Source of the DNA: Chloroflexota bacterium
GTDB taxonomy: Bacteria > Chloroflexota > Dehalococcoidia > Lucifugimonadales > Lucifugimonadaceae
Direction of reading: 5' to 3'
Assembly: GCA_029262735.1 (NCBI GenBank)
Contig: JAJCYY010000110.1
Coordinates: 98,026-162,025 of the forward strand
DNA: 64,000 nt
The translations under genes and the position numbers were made by a program. Below the pieces are notes generated by a model. The model did no database searches, was not told where the DNA came from, and worked only from the letters and a program-made list of their open reading frames with translations. Shown here piece after piece: positions 45,021 to 52,943 of this stretch. How positions within the stretch are numbered: position 1 is the first letter of the stretch; each line of letters begins with the position of its first letter.

Positions 45021-45106
45021 GGGTGCGTAGCCAAGCGGCAACGGCTCCTGGCTGTAAACCAGGCGGTGCAACACCTTCGGAGGTTCGAGTCCTTCCGCAC
45101 CCACCA
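45021..45106 (+). tRNA. tRNA-Tyr(GUA)
   Basis: Long variable arm, acceptor GGGTGCG/CGCACCC, anticodon loop CTGTAAA on CCTGG/CCAGG, T-loop TTCGAGT, CCA encoded. Confidence 0.94.
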
Positions 45107-45107
45107 C

Positions 45108-45182
45108 AGTCGTGTAGCTCAGCCGGTAGAGCACCCGTTTGTTACCCGGGACGCGCAGGTTCGAATCCTGCCACGACTGCCA
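45108..45182 (+). tRNA. tRNA-Asn(GUU)
   Basis: Acceptor AGTCGTG/CACGACT, anticodon loop TTGTTAC, T-loop TTCGAAT, discriminator G, CCA. One base separates it from tRNA-Tyr. Confidence 0.92.
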
Positions 45183-45194
45183 CAGACCTTATGC

Positions 45195-45241
45195 CGGGGG
45201 GCGCTGAGTCCGGAAGATCACAATTCCGGCCAGCGCCCCCG
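45195..45241. ncRNA. Unexplained armless stem-loop inside the tRNA array
   Basis: A 10-bp stem (45197-45206 with 45231-45240) continues, after a 2-base by 1-base internal loop, into a 6-bp stem (45210-45215 with 45224-45229) and an 8-base loop GATCACAA. It occupies a tRNA-sized slot but has no D or T arm and no CCA. Read on the minus strand, the loop region TTGTGAT resembles a tRNA-His anticodon loop; on the plus strand it could read CAC (Val). It has no T-run, so it is not a standard terminator. Function unknown. Confidence 0.5.
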
Positions 45242-45262
45242 CGGGAGCGGGAGACGGCCCGT

Positions 45263-45339
45263 CCGGGCGTAGCTTAGCCAGGTAGAGCAAGCGGCTTTTA
45301 ACCGCGAGGTCGGGGGTTCGATTCCCTCCGCCCGGACCA
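45263..45339 (+). tRNA. tRNA-Lys(UUU)
   Basis: Acceptor CCGGGCG/CGCCCGG, anticodon loop CTTTTAA, T-loop TTCGATT, CCA encoded. It differs from the tRNA-Lys-like fragments at 33.8 and 34.9 kb. Confidence 0.94.
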
Positions 45340-45399
45340 CCATTCAGTTGGAATTTCGTTGCCTGACGACGGTGTACTCCGGCATGGGCAACTCACAAA

Positions 45400-45475
45400 G
45401 CCGCGGTAGCTCATCGAGCAGAGCAGCCGTCTTGTAAACGGCAGGTGCGGGGTGCAAGTCCTCGGCGCGGCTCCA
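45400..45475 (+). tRNA. tRNA-Thr(UGU)
   Basis: Acceptor GCCGCGG/GCGCGGC with one G-G mismatch, anticodon loop CTTGTAA on GCCGT/ACGGC, T-loop TGCAAGT, CCA encoded. Confidence 0.9.
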
Positions 45476-45478
45476 TCA

Positions 45479-45566
45479 GGAAGGGCAAGCCGATTGGCGA
45501 CGGCACCTGTTTTGAAAACAGGCGAGGCGCAAGCCCTTGGAGGTTCGACTCCTCTCCCTTCCGCCA
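45479..45566 (+). tRNA. tRNA-Ser(UGA)
   Basis: Long variable arm, acceptor GGAAGGG/CCCTTCC, anticodon loop TTTGAAA on CCTGT/ACAGG, discriminator G, CCA. It reads TCA-type serine codons; it is not a selenocysteine tRNA, which would need TCA as anticodon and a longer acceptor-T helix. Confidence 0.94.
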
Positions 45567-45569
45567 GAT

Positions 45570-45643
45570 AGCCCGGTCGTCTAACGGTAGGACCCCGAGT
45601 TTTGGACTCGGCGATGCGGGTTCGAATCCTGCCCGGGCTTCCA
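45570..45643 (+). tRNA. tRNA-Gln(UUG)
   Basis: Acceptor AGCCCGG/CCGGGCT, anticodon loop TTTTGGA on CCGAG/CTCGG, T-loop TTCGAAT, discriminator T, CCA. Confidence 0.93.
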
Positions 45644-45662
45644 CAACGTCCTGAAAGAGCCT

Positions 45663-45750
45663 TGAGGGTTGACAGAGCGGCAATGTGCCGGGTTGCTAAC
45701 CCGTGGCTGGGCTTCGGCCCACGGCGGTTCGATCCCGTCACCCTCCGCCA
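45663..45750 (+). tRNA. tRNA-Ser(GCU)
   Basis: Long variable arm with CTGGGC-TTC-GGCCCA, anticodon loop TTGCTAA, T-loop TTCGATC, discriminator G, CCA. The first acceptor pair is T-C. Confidence 0.9.
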
Positions 45751-45755
45751 GGAGA

Positions 45756-45829
45756 TGCCCGGTCGTCTAACGGTAGGACGCGACGTTCTGAGCGTCGATA
45801 TGGGGGTTCAAGTCCTCCCCGGGCAACCA
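45756..45829 (+). tRNA. tRNA-Gln(CUG)
   Basis: Acceptor TGCCCGG/CCGGGCA, anticodon loop TTCTGAG on CGACG/CGTCG, T-loop TTCAAGT, CCA. The D arm is the same as in tRNA-Gln(UUG). Confidence 0.93.
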
Positions 45830-45840
45830 CGATACAACAC

Positions 45841-45916
45841 GCCGCCTTAGCTCAGCAGACAGAGCGGGTGTCTCCTAAACATCAGGTCCCGGGTGCGAAT
45901 CCCGGAGGCGGCCCCA
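45841..45916 (+). tRNA. tRNA-Arg(CCU)
   Basis: Acceptor GCCGCCT/AGGCGGC, anticodon loop CTCCTAA, T-loop TGCGAAT, discriminator C, CCA. Confidence 0.92.
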
Positions 45917-45947
45917 TCATCCTGCCATTCTTTCAAGTTACCGGCAG

Positions 45948-46019
45948 CGCCCCGTAGGACAACGGCAAGTCCGCCAGTCTGATATGCGGGAGACGGTGGT
46001 TCGACTCCACCCGGGGCTA
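45948..46019 (+). tRNA. tRNA-Ile(GAU)-like without encoded CCA
   Basis: Anticodon loop CTGATAT on a stem with one A-G mismatch and a T-G pair. T arm GGTGG/CCACC with TTCGACT. Acceptor CGCCCCG/CGGGGCT has a mismatched first pair. The 3' end reads TCA instead of CCA, unlike every other tRNA in the array. Confidence 0.72.
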
Positions 46020-46020
46020 T

Positions 46021-46048
46021 CAGGCCGGAGCAACCAGGCCGGAGCAAC
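46021..46048. repeat. Tandem 14-bp repeat, two copies
   Basis: CAGGCCGGAGCAAC is repeated twice without change between the last two tRNA genes and is followed by a partial third unit, CAGG. It may record slippage or array rearrangement. Confidence 0.85.
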
Positions 46049-46065
46049 CAGGTCAATCCAATGAG

Positions 46066-46142
46066 TGCCCCGTAGCTCAGTGGTACAGAGCACGACTCTT
46101 ATAAAGTCGAGGTCGTGGGTTCGATTCCCACCGGGGCGACCA
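46066..46142 (+). tRNA. tRNA-Ile(UAU), last of the array
   Basis: Acceptor TGCCCCG/CGGGGCG, anticodon loop CTTATAA on CGACT/AGTCG, T-loop TTCGATT, CCA encoded. UAU is rare in bacteria, where AUA is usually read by a lysidine-modified CAU tRNA. Confidence 0.9.
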
Positions 46143-46435
46143 GACCTCCCGTGATTGATCAAAAATGGTAGCTACGCCAACGATGTCGATCACGAATGGC
46201 CGCCCACTTCTGACTGACGCCATCTCAGCGACCTTCTCCACGCAAACGGTGCCAGAAGCCCGAAAGGTTCCTGGCCGAAGTGGCATGGTCTGGCAAGAGG
46301 AAGACTGGGTGGACGAGGGTGCAGTGTCTCATCGGGCGCGGCGAAGATCAGCTGGCTATGGCATTCGCAGGATTCCCAGAAGACGCGTTCTCTCCACCCG
46401 GTGGAGAGTGCGTGACTTCAGTGTGTGGACCGGGA
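46143..46435. other. Gap after the tRNA array
   Basis: Open frames exist on the plus strand, but none has family resemblance or a good start. No terminator with a T-run is visible directly after the last tRNA. Confidence 0.4.
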
Positions 46436-49300
46436 TCAGGTGACTCTCGGTCGCCTGGATCCGATGAACAACTCATTAAATAGTTCAGCGTTTCGCTGGT
46501 AGACGTAGCCGCCTATCAACAGGATTGCGCCCAGCGTAAGGAACGCCGCGACGCGGAAGCCCTGGTCGAGCTGGAACGAATCAACAAGGAATAGCTTAAA
46601 GACCGGTATCGCCAACAGGATGAGGCCGCCGAGTCGGACAGCTCGCCAGCGTCCGATGAACCCTGCGCCCAGAACCAGTCCGCCGTAGGCCGCCCAGAGC
46701 ACGGTAAGGCCAAGGCTAATGGTGTCAGACTCGTTCCGGTCCGTAACGCTCACCACGGCATCCGCCTGCACCGCCCCGATGACCTCCGCGCTCAGGAAGA
46801 ACAGCGCCAGGAAGTTGGCCACACCCACCAGGATGCTCGGCACAATCCCCTGACGTGGTGTCAGCGGTAGCCGCCCTCGTCCTGTTGGCTGCTTCGACCC
46901 GGCCCAGAGATACGAAACACCACCGACTGCAGCGATTAGAGGCCCGAACGAGAGGAACCGCGTGTTCCACAGGACGGTGTAGCCATCGCCGTCCACGACG
47001 CTATCCAGGACTAGCGCGCGGAATGCGGCCGGAAGGAGAAGCAGTGGAGCCATCATATGCAGATCCGAAACCTTGCGTCGCAATGCAAACCAGGTCAGCA
47101 GCACTGCTTCGATCGACCACCCGACTGTGTTCCACTCATGTTCAAGTTGAACAGGCGTTCCCAGTGCCAGCAACACAATGCCGGCGAACACAAGCACAGG
47201 GAAAAGCGCGGTCTCCTCGCCACGCAGCTGGTCTTCGTTGCGTTTCACCAGGTACGCCGAGGCGGCCACGCCTGTGAGCACCACCAGGTACAGCGGGAAC
47301 AACACGTTCCAGAAAGGTGTATCGGCGCTGTCGAACAGCTCCGGAGTCTCGACGGTCGCCAGCCAAAACGACGATACGGCCAGCACCGCAAGTGCTCCGT
47401 AGCGAATCGCGCTGGATCGCTGGTTGAACGCCACGAATAGCAGCAGGACCGCCTCGAGGGTCCACCAAAAACCCAGCCATGGGCCACGGACCTGAACCGG
47501 GGTCAGCAGAGCCATGAACAGAACTGCGGCGAGTGACATCACTGAGAAAAGATCTTTCTCTTCCTTGCGCAGTACACCTTCGTTCCGTCTAGCCAGGAAA
47601 GCTGCGCCCCACATAGAGCCGATCACCAGCAGGTACGCAGGCAGGTACCTGTTCCAGAACGGCGTAACGGATTCCTGCAGCGCCTTCGGGGTATCAACTG
47701 CGCCGAGCCAGATGGCGGAACCCGTGAATGCGACGGCGCCGGCCATCCGCAGTTCCGGCATCTTGTACCGGAACGAGAGCCAAAACAGCAGCAAGCCTTC
47801 GGCCGCCCATGTGACCGCTATCCACGGCCCACCGACCTGAATTGGCACTGCAATCGTAATCAACAGGAGACTGACACCCAGCAGGATCGAGGTCAGCAGC
47901 ATGTCTCGCACCGGGTTCTTCACGTCAATCGGTGTGAGTCCAACCCGCTTAGCAGAAAGGAAGCCCACCCCGCCGTATACCGCCGCCACGACGATAGTGA
48001 AACCGCCCATCCAGTCCCGGAAGTCGGTCCACAACAGCCCGTAACTAATTCCCATGAACAGCGTTGCATTAGCGAGTATCAGCGAAAGATCCAACCTGCG
48101 CGGTACCCGGCGCCACACCATGTGGAAAACGGTCGTCGCCGCAACGAAGCTGACAAAGATCCCTGCCAGGCCAGCCTCGGCGATCAGGAGTGCCTCTTCT
48201 TTGCCATAGTGTTCCTCCAGGACCTGGGAGGTCGCGATGTACTCGCTGTGCCAGAGACCGAAAGTCCACAGCGAACCGAGCAACGCCAGTGCTGTGAACC
48301 AGTACCAGTTTCTGAATGTCGACAGCACGATCACGCCAACGTCCACGACGAAAATGTAGGCGAGTAGCGCGGGCGCGTCCGTTGCGGCGCTTGCTGCGCG
48401 TGCCGATAGCCCCGTTTCAGCAAAAGTGCCCAGGATGAACGGGGCAAAGAACGCACCGGCGATGCCAATCATCGCCAGGCTCACGGAGTCGTGCCGGATG
48501 GCGATGAGCGAGGACGTAACGCTGATGAACAGCAGCAGAACGATACCGGTGTAGATATGGATCAGGTCATAGTTGGCAAACGCTGCAAAAATCGAGAGGT
48601 AGAAGAGAGCGACACCGGTGCCGGTCAGAGCCTGCGCGTACGCCGGGTACTTCTCTCGCCAGTATTCACCTGTCCCAATAAACGCGATGCCCGCTACCAC
48701 GCCGAGTACGACGCGGACTGGTTCGTTGATCCAGTTGTTCTCGAAGGCCAACGCCAGGAAGAATGCGACTCCGATGATGAACGCCAATGCTCCAATACGG
48801 GCGAGCCAGTTGCCGCCAATGATCGGCTCCCAGTCGAAGTTCGAAATTGCTTCGGCAATGGGCGATCTTCGTGCTCCCCCACTCGATGTCCAATCTCTCG
48901 GTCTATCCTGGGCACGTTCCCTGGCCGCACGCTCACCTTCTATCGGCTTCAATGTAGGCCGCGGCGGTGGTGAGATATCGGAACGTCCGGCTCCCTGTTC
49001 TTTGAATGGAGGGCTCACCGGTTCGGCCGAGGGGATTGCCCCTAAAGATTCGCCGGCCGGATCTTCTCGCAATCCCACCGATGGCGGCGGCGAAGGCTCT
49101 GGGCCCGGAATGTGCAGGCCGGCTTCCGTGAGCGCCGTGCGAATCCTGTTGACCTGGGAACGCAGCGAACGAAGCTGGGCCTCAAGACGGCGCACATCAG
49201 GGGCTGGGACTTCTCCCACCGCACCCGTCAACTCAGTTCCGCATTGGACGCAGAAGCTGGCGTCGTCATGATTGCTGGTGCCACAGTTCGCACAGAGCAT
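46436..49300 (-). CDS. DUF2339 multi-pass membrane protein with zinc-ribbon N-terminus
   Basis: 954 residues. A zinc ribbon (CANC ... CVQC, residues 3-21) is followed by a coiled coil (about 36-60), a Pro-rich linker, and from residue 160 on some 25 or more membrane helices. The start of the membrane region, FDWEPIIGGNWLARIGALAFIIGVAF (given here as two motifs, WEPIIGGNWLARIGA and FIIGVAF), is diagnostic for DUF2339. The biochemical role is unknown. The gene is convergent with the tRNA array and lies alone. Confidence 0.9.
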   Translation of the reverse strand: MLCANCGTSNHDDASFCVQCGTELTGAVGEVPAPDVRRLEAQLRSLRSQVNRIRTALTEAGLHIPGPEPSPPPSVGLREDPAGESLGAIPSAEPVSPPFKEQGAGRSDISPPPRPTLKPIEGERAARERAQDRPRDWTSSGGARRSPIAEAISNFDWEPIIGGNWLARIGALAFIIGVAFFLALAFENNWINEPVRVVLGVVAGIAFIGTGEYWREKYPAYAQALTGTGVALFYLSIFAAFANYDLIHIYTGIVLLLFISVTSSLIAIRHDSVSLAMIGIAGAFFAPFILGTFAETGLSARAASAATDAPALLAYIFVVDVGVIVLSTFRNWYWFTALALLGSLWTFGLWHSEYIATSQVLEEHYGKEEALLIAEAGLAGIFVSFVAATTVFHMVWRRVPRRLDLSLILANATLFMGISYGLLWTDFRDWMGGFTIVVAAVYGGVGFLSAKRVGLTPIDVKNPVRDMLLTSILLGVSLLLITIAVPIQVGGPWIAVTWAAEGLLLFWLSFRYKMPELRMAGAVAFTGSAIWLGAVDTPKALQESVTPFWNRYLPAYLLVIGSMWGAAFLARRNEGVLRKEEKDLFSVMSLAAVLFMALLTPVQVRGPWLGFWWTLEAVLLLFVAFNQRSSAIRYGALAVLAVSSFWLATVETPELFDSADTPFWNVLFPLYLVVLTGVAASAYLVKRNEDQLRGEETALFPVLVFAGIVLLALGTPVQLEHEWNTVGWSIEAVLLTWFALRRKVSDLHMMAPLLLLPAAFRALVLDSVVDGDGYTVLWNTRFLSFGPLIAAVGGVSYLWAGSKQPTGRGRLPLTPRQGIVPSILVGVANFLALFFLSAEVIGAVQADAVVSVTDRNESDTISLGLTVLWAAYGGLVLGAGFIGRWRAVRLGGLILLAIPVFKLFLVDSFQLDQGFRVAAFLTLGAILLIGGYVYQRNAELFNELFIGSRRPRVT

Positions 49301-49641
49301 GTCGATTCACCATGGGGGCCGATCCGGATGCGCAAATACAGTAATCCCTCGAGCGCAATTCTTCACCCGCTATCGTCAGAGCATGCGCCACCGTGTGTGG
49401 ATTGCCGGTGAGTATCACCTAACCCATATGAAGGATCCATGATTAATTGGGGAGGTCTGCGCATATCACAACGAACGCCGGCGTCCCCTAGCAGACCTAC
49501 CGGAATGTCCGGCGACACATTGTGAGCAGAACGGGTAGAACCGACTCGTCCGTGGCCCGACAGACAGCGGGCGGGTACGGTTCCGAGATGGTGACCGCGA
49601 GGCCCGAAAAACACCGATCGTGAACTGGAACCGCCTTCATT
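49301..49641. other. Intergenic, nothing recognised
   Basis: No supported gene. It separates the DUF2339 gene from the IS-derived sequences to the right. Confidence 0.4.
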
Positions 49642-49674
49642 GGTTCTGTCTATGCCCTGAGTTCTGACAGAACC
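49642..49674. mobile_element. Internally deleted IS6-type remnant
   Basis: GGTTCTGTC (49642-49650), six bases TATGCC, then the complete right inverted repeat CTGAGTTCTGACAGAACC (49657-49674). It consists of two IS tips with almost all of the element removed. Confidence 0.7.
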
Positions 49675-49690
49675 GTGGCAACAGATTCCA

Positions 49691-50836
49691 TTGTGGAACC
49701 AATCATTGCTTCACTTCATCTTCACATCATCAGCCACCACAATCACAGATAACTCATCGGTCACTGTTAACGGTTCAGTTTGCTTTCGAGTGGCGGGTGG
49801 TCTGAACATCCCGCCGCCAATATCACTATCCAGATGCCCTAAGTTCTCCAGTGCCGACCTCACCCGCTATGGCAAGCGCAACGGCAATCAAATCTGGCTC
49901 TGCAAACCATGCAGGACGCGCTTCACAGAAAACGGCGCGCAGCCGGGACGCAAGGTTCCACCCAAACAGGTAGGATCGGCAGTCTCACTCTTCTATGACG
50001 GACTCTCAACGGAAGACGTGCGCCGCAACTTCGGAACCATGTTCGACTTCCAGCCGTCTACCGCGTCCGTCTATGAATGGATACGCGACTACTCCAACCT
50101 TGCCGAAACGAAACTGAGAGAGACGCGGCCAACCAAACTCGGCAACACGTGGGTTGCTGATGAGATGGTGGTGCGCGCTGGCGGTGAGAAGCTCTGGATA
50201 TGGACGGTCATGGATGGCCGGTCACGCTTCATACTCGCCAGTCATGTATCGAAGACCCGTTCTCTGACAGAGGCGCGCAAGGTATTCAGGGAAGCCAAGC
50301 GCAACGCGGGTGGCTGCGAGCCGCTTGCGGTGATAACCGATGGTCTACCGGCCTACCTGCGGGCGATAGACGACACATTTGGCATGAGAACCCGGCACAG
50401 TGTCAGCGGATCGGTTGCCGGGTCACCCAACAACAACCTGATTGAACGGCTGAACGGCACGATTCGAGAGCGAACCAAAGTTTTGCGTGGAATGAAGTCT
50501 CGCAAGACCACGGAAGAACTTCTCGAAGGTTGGACGGTTCACTACAACTACTTCAGGCCGCATGAGTCGCTACGTGACCGGCCACCCGCAAAGGTTGCAG
50601 GAGTGGATTACACACTGGCCTCGTGGGAAGACGTGGCGGGGCTGGACTTGCGGCCTATCTCGCATCACCGATCTCCGACTGAGCGTGAGCGGCAGACAAA
50701 ACGGTTGGGAACCGAATTGAACCGCGCAACGCGTAGAGTGTCCCGCAGGACACCGAAGTCGGTTGGGTTTGAGGAATATCCGGTGCCATTCAGACCGCGC
50801 AGGCAGAACAAGGACTTACTGTCACGTTCAAAATGA
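49691..50836 (+). CDS. DDE transposase with zinc finger, IS6/IS240-like
   Basis: 381 residues from the first ATG; the conserved part begins near residue 45, so a later start is possible. A zinc finger (CPKF ... CKPC) and helix-turn-helix (LFYDGLSTEDVRRNFG) precede the DDE core: D in WVADEMVV, D in VITDGLPAY, E in NNNLIERLNGT, then YNYFRPHESL. This is a different subgroup from the 271-residue transposases of this window. A right-end repeat CTGAGATCTGACAGATCC lies at 50902-50919, but no matching left end was found. Confidence 0.85.
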   Translation: MWNQSLLHFIFTSSATTITDNSSVTVNGSVCFRVAGGLNIPPPISLSRCPKFSSADLTRYGKRNGNQIWLCKPCRTRFTENGAQPGRKVPPKQVGSAVSLFYDGLSTEDVRRNFGTMFDFQPSTASVYEWIRDYSNLAETKLRETRPTKLGNTWVADEMVVRAGGEKLWIWTVMDGRSRFILASHVSKTRSLTEARKVFREAKRNAGGCEPLAVITDGLPAYLRAIDDTFGMRTRHSVSGSVAGSPNNNLIERLNGTIRERTKVLRGMKSRKTTEELLEGWTVHYNYFRPHESLRDRPPAKVAGVDYTLASWEDVAGLDLRPISHHRSPTERERQTKRLGTELNRATRRVSRRTPKSVGFEEYPVPFRPRRQNKDLLSRSK

Positions 50837-50901
50837 CAACACCCAAAAGCAAAGAGAACCCTCCCTTCCAAGCTGGTAGGGCGGAATGCTGTCATTCTGA
50901 A

Positions 50902-50919
50902 CTGAGATCTGACAGATCC
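50902..50919. mobile_element. IS end repeat after the 381-residue transposase
   Basis: CTGAGATCTGACAGATCC differs at two positions from the inverted repeat of the 946-bp IS copies and lies 66 bases past the transposase stop. It probably marks the element boundary. Confidence 0.6.
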
Positions 50920-50939
50920 CTTCAGATTAGGTGCACCGC

Positions 50940-52445
50940 TCAGGCTGCGGGCGTTTCGTCGACTCCGAAATGCGATCCAGACTTCGCTCCCGATTCTGAG
51001 GCTGTGGGAATCAGTACGGTAACTTCAGTCCCTGAGCCGGCCTGCGACTTCAGGCTTAACTTGCCGCCGTGCGCATCCACAATGGCCATCGCTATTGGGA
51101 GTCCCAGGCCAAGACCTGACTGCGACCGAGTGTGTTCACTGTTGCCCCTGAAAAACTGTTCAAACAGGTGCTTTTGGTCCTTTTCTGAAATGCCATAGCC
51201 CTCATCTTTGACCGATACCTTGACCAGGGCACCCTGCTTCTGAGCGTCCACAGTGATCGCCGTCTCTTCTGGTGAGTAGAGCGATGCATTGCTCACCAGG
51301 TTCATCATCATTTGCAAAATGCGTTTGCGGTCCGCGTCTAGTCGCGTATTGGCGGCGGAACCGGTGATTCGAAGAGTCTGCCTGCGGGTTCGAACCAGCG
51401 GTGCGGCCGTTCTCGCGACATCGTCAATGAGCTCCTGAAGATCGAATCGGTCCTTAACAATCTCGAAGTGGTCGGTGTGTATCCTCGTTACTTCAAGTAA
51501 CTCTTCAATGAGCGTGTTCAGGTGATCGCCATTGCGCCGCATCAGGTCCAGATGATCGATATTAGCGTCTCTACTGGCACCCTCCTGACGCCTCCGTAGT
51601 ACCTCAGTGAACGCCAGCATAGAGGTGAGAGGGGTGCGAAGCTCATGAGAGACCATCGAAAGAAACTTATCTCGTTCAAGAGCTATCTGTTGCAATTGCT
51701 GGTTCCGGAGTTCAAGCGTCTCCGCTGCCATTTGGCTGGCAACGACCGCGCGCTCTTGTTCCAATGCCTTCCGGCGAGAGCGATGGAGCATTGTGTCCGC
51801 CGAAACAACAACACCCAACAAGATTGCGAACGAAGCACCCATCATGGGGAACAACGCGCGCAGTATGGAACCTTGGGCCGTTTCAACTCTCGCACCCAGG
51901 ACATCCGTAACTTCGCGTGACACCTCTAGAATCTGTGGTCGTTTTTGAGTGGACTGGTTGACCAGCGGGATGTAGGTCGATGTAAGGTCACCGGTGGCAA
52001 TCTGGCCGTCGGAATTGATAAATGCGACGTTCTTGCTGAGACCGGTCACGGTCTGGCCCTCAACCGCCCTGGCGAAGATCAAGGTGTCCGGGCCACCGGT
52101 TAGAACCGGGCTTTCGCCCGAAGTCCACAAGAGCGAGCCGTCGAAGTCATACAGTGAGAGTTTGAAGATGCTGGAGCTCTGCATCAGCGTGCTCATAACC
52201 AGGCTCTCGAATCCGATTGAGGCAGGGGAATCGGCCGGGGCACCAACCAACGCACCAGGTGAGGAGAACCCGTTAACAGTGCCCGCAATGAGCTCCGCGT
52301 TCCGGGCTGACTCCACATTGGTGCCCTCCACCAGGTTCGTCTCCTCGCTGCGCCTCACAGATTGAGTTACAACAAAAATTGCGATCAAAAATATCGCAAT
52401 GCTTATGGCGAGGAACCCGGCGGTGAATCTGAAACGGAAGTTCAT
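50940..52445 (-). CDS. Membrane sensor histidine kinase (orphan)
   Basis: 501 residues. Membrane helices at about 6-27 and 195-217 enclose an extracytoplasmic sensor region of about 165 residues. A coiled segment and the HisKA motif MVSHELRTPLTSMLAFTEVL (His near 265) follow. The HATPase domain has NLVSNASLYSP, DEGYGISEKD and SGLGLGLPIAMAIVDAHGG. No response regulator gene is adjacent, so the partner is elsewhere or lost. Its 3' end lies only 21 bases from an IS end, but the protein appears complete. Confidence 0.9.
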   Translation of the reverse strand: MNFRFRFTAGFLAISIAIFLIAIFVVTQSVRRSEETNLVEGTNVESARNAELIAGTVNGFSSPGALVGAPADSPASIGFESLVMSTLMQSSSIFKLSLYDFDGSLLWTSGESPVLTGGPDTLIFARAVEGQTVTGLSKNVAFINSDGQIATGDLTSTYIPLVNQSTQKRPQILEVSREVTDVLGARVETAQGSILRALFPMMGASFAILLGVVVSADTMLHRSRRKALEQERAVVASQMAAETLELRNQQLQQIALERDKFLSMVSHELRTPLTSMLAFTEVLRRRQEGASRDANIDHLDLMRRNGDHLNTLIEELLEVTRIHTDHFEIVKDRFDLQELIDDVARTAAPLVRTRRQTLRITGSAANTRLDADRKRILQMMMNLVSNASLYSPEETAITVDAQKQGALVKVSVKDEGYGISEKDQKHLFEQFFRGNSEHTRSQSGLGLGLPIAMAIVDAHGGKLSLKSQAGSGTEVTVLIPTASESGAKSGSHFGVDETPAA

Positions 52446-52599
52446 CGCGAAAAAGGGACCAACATTCAGGTTGAACGTAAACTTAGCGTTACCTTACGAA
52501 AAGGAGCTTGATGTGGTGCCAGCATCGTGTTTGATCTGGGTGTTGAGATGACACGATGGCATGAAGGGCTTAGCGGTGTCCTGAGCCTGTCGAAGGGAC

Positions 52600-52695
52600 G
52601 TTTCCCTCGGCCGCTTCTTTCAGGGTCAACTTATCCAGAGATCGGTCGGCGAAGGCTCGCTTTAGCCTCGCGTTCTCCTGCTCCAGTTGCTTCAG
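52600..52695 (-). pseudogene. IS3-family orfA fragment
   Basis: The minus-strand frame reads LKQLEQENARLKRAFADRSL then DKLTLKEAAEGN, the leucine-zipper C-terminus of IS3-type OrfA. The N-terminal helix-turn-helix and OrfB are absent. Confidence 0.8.
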
Positions 52696-52709
52696 ACCGA
52701 GTTAGTGGA

Positions 52710-52943
52710 ATGGGACTGTTCCTGCAACTGGATGGCTCTACAGTGTTCATTGACAGTCTCACGCGGAACATCCGGGGTACTACTCTGGAGCGACCAGACC
52801 ACTTCGGAGTTACGGCAAACACGAAATTTCTAATTGACTCTGGTAAGACCGTTGCTTTTTCCGTTCATCGCAGCCCCGCCGATAGGGCCGATGCTGAATT
52901 TACGGTGATTGTTTCTGGTCGGCTTATCAGAGCCAAGCAGTAA
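52710..52943 (+). pseudogene. C-terminal remnant of an unknown protein
   Basis: The frame from the ATG at 52710 encodes 77 residues with beta-strand-like pattern (LQLDGSTVFIDSLTRN ... DAEFTVIVSGRLIR). The frame is open upstream but there enters the IS3 remnant on the other strand, so the 5' part of the gene seems lost. No family is recognised. Confidence 0.4.

Noticed and set aside
45195..45241. Rho-independent terminator inside the array
   Set aside because: The hairpin is followed by GC-rich sequence, not T residues, and tRNA genes continue on the same strand.
45479..45566. Selenocysteine tRNA in the array
   Set aside because: The candidate has anticodon TGA (serine) and a normal 7-bp acceptor. 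No tRNA with anticodon TCA and an extended acceptor-T helix was found.
43572..46142. Antisense protein genes across the tRNA array
   Set aside because: Several open frames on the minus strand contain GGLEPP- and SNPRP-like runs. These are the typical translations of tRNA T arms read backwards, not genes.
46165..46483. Small plus-strand proteins after the tRNA array
   Set aside because: Overlapping frames without ribosome-binding site, conserved motif or consistent codon use; one runs into the opposite-strand DUF2339 gene.
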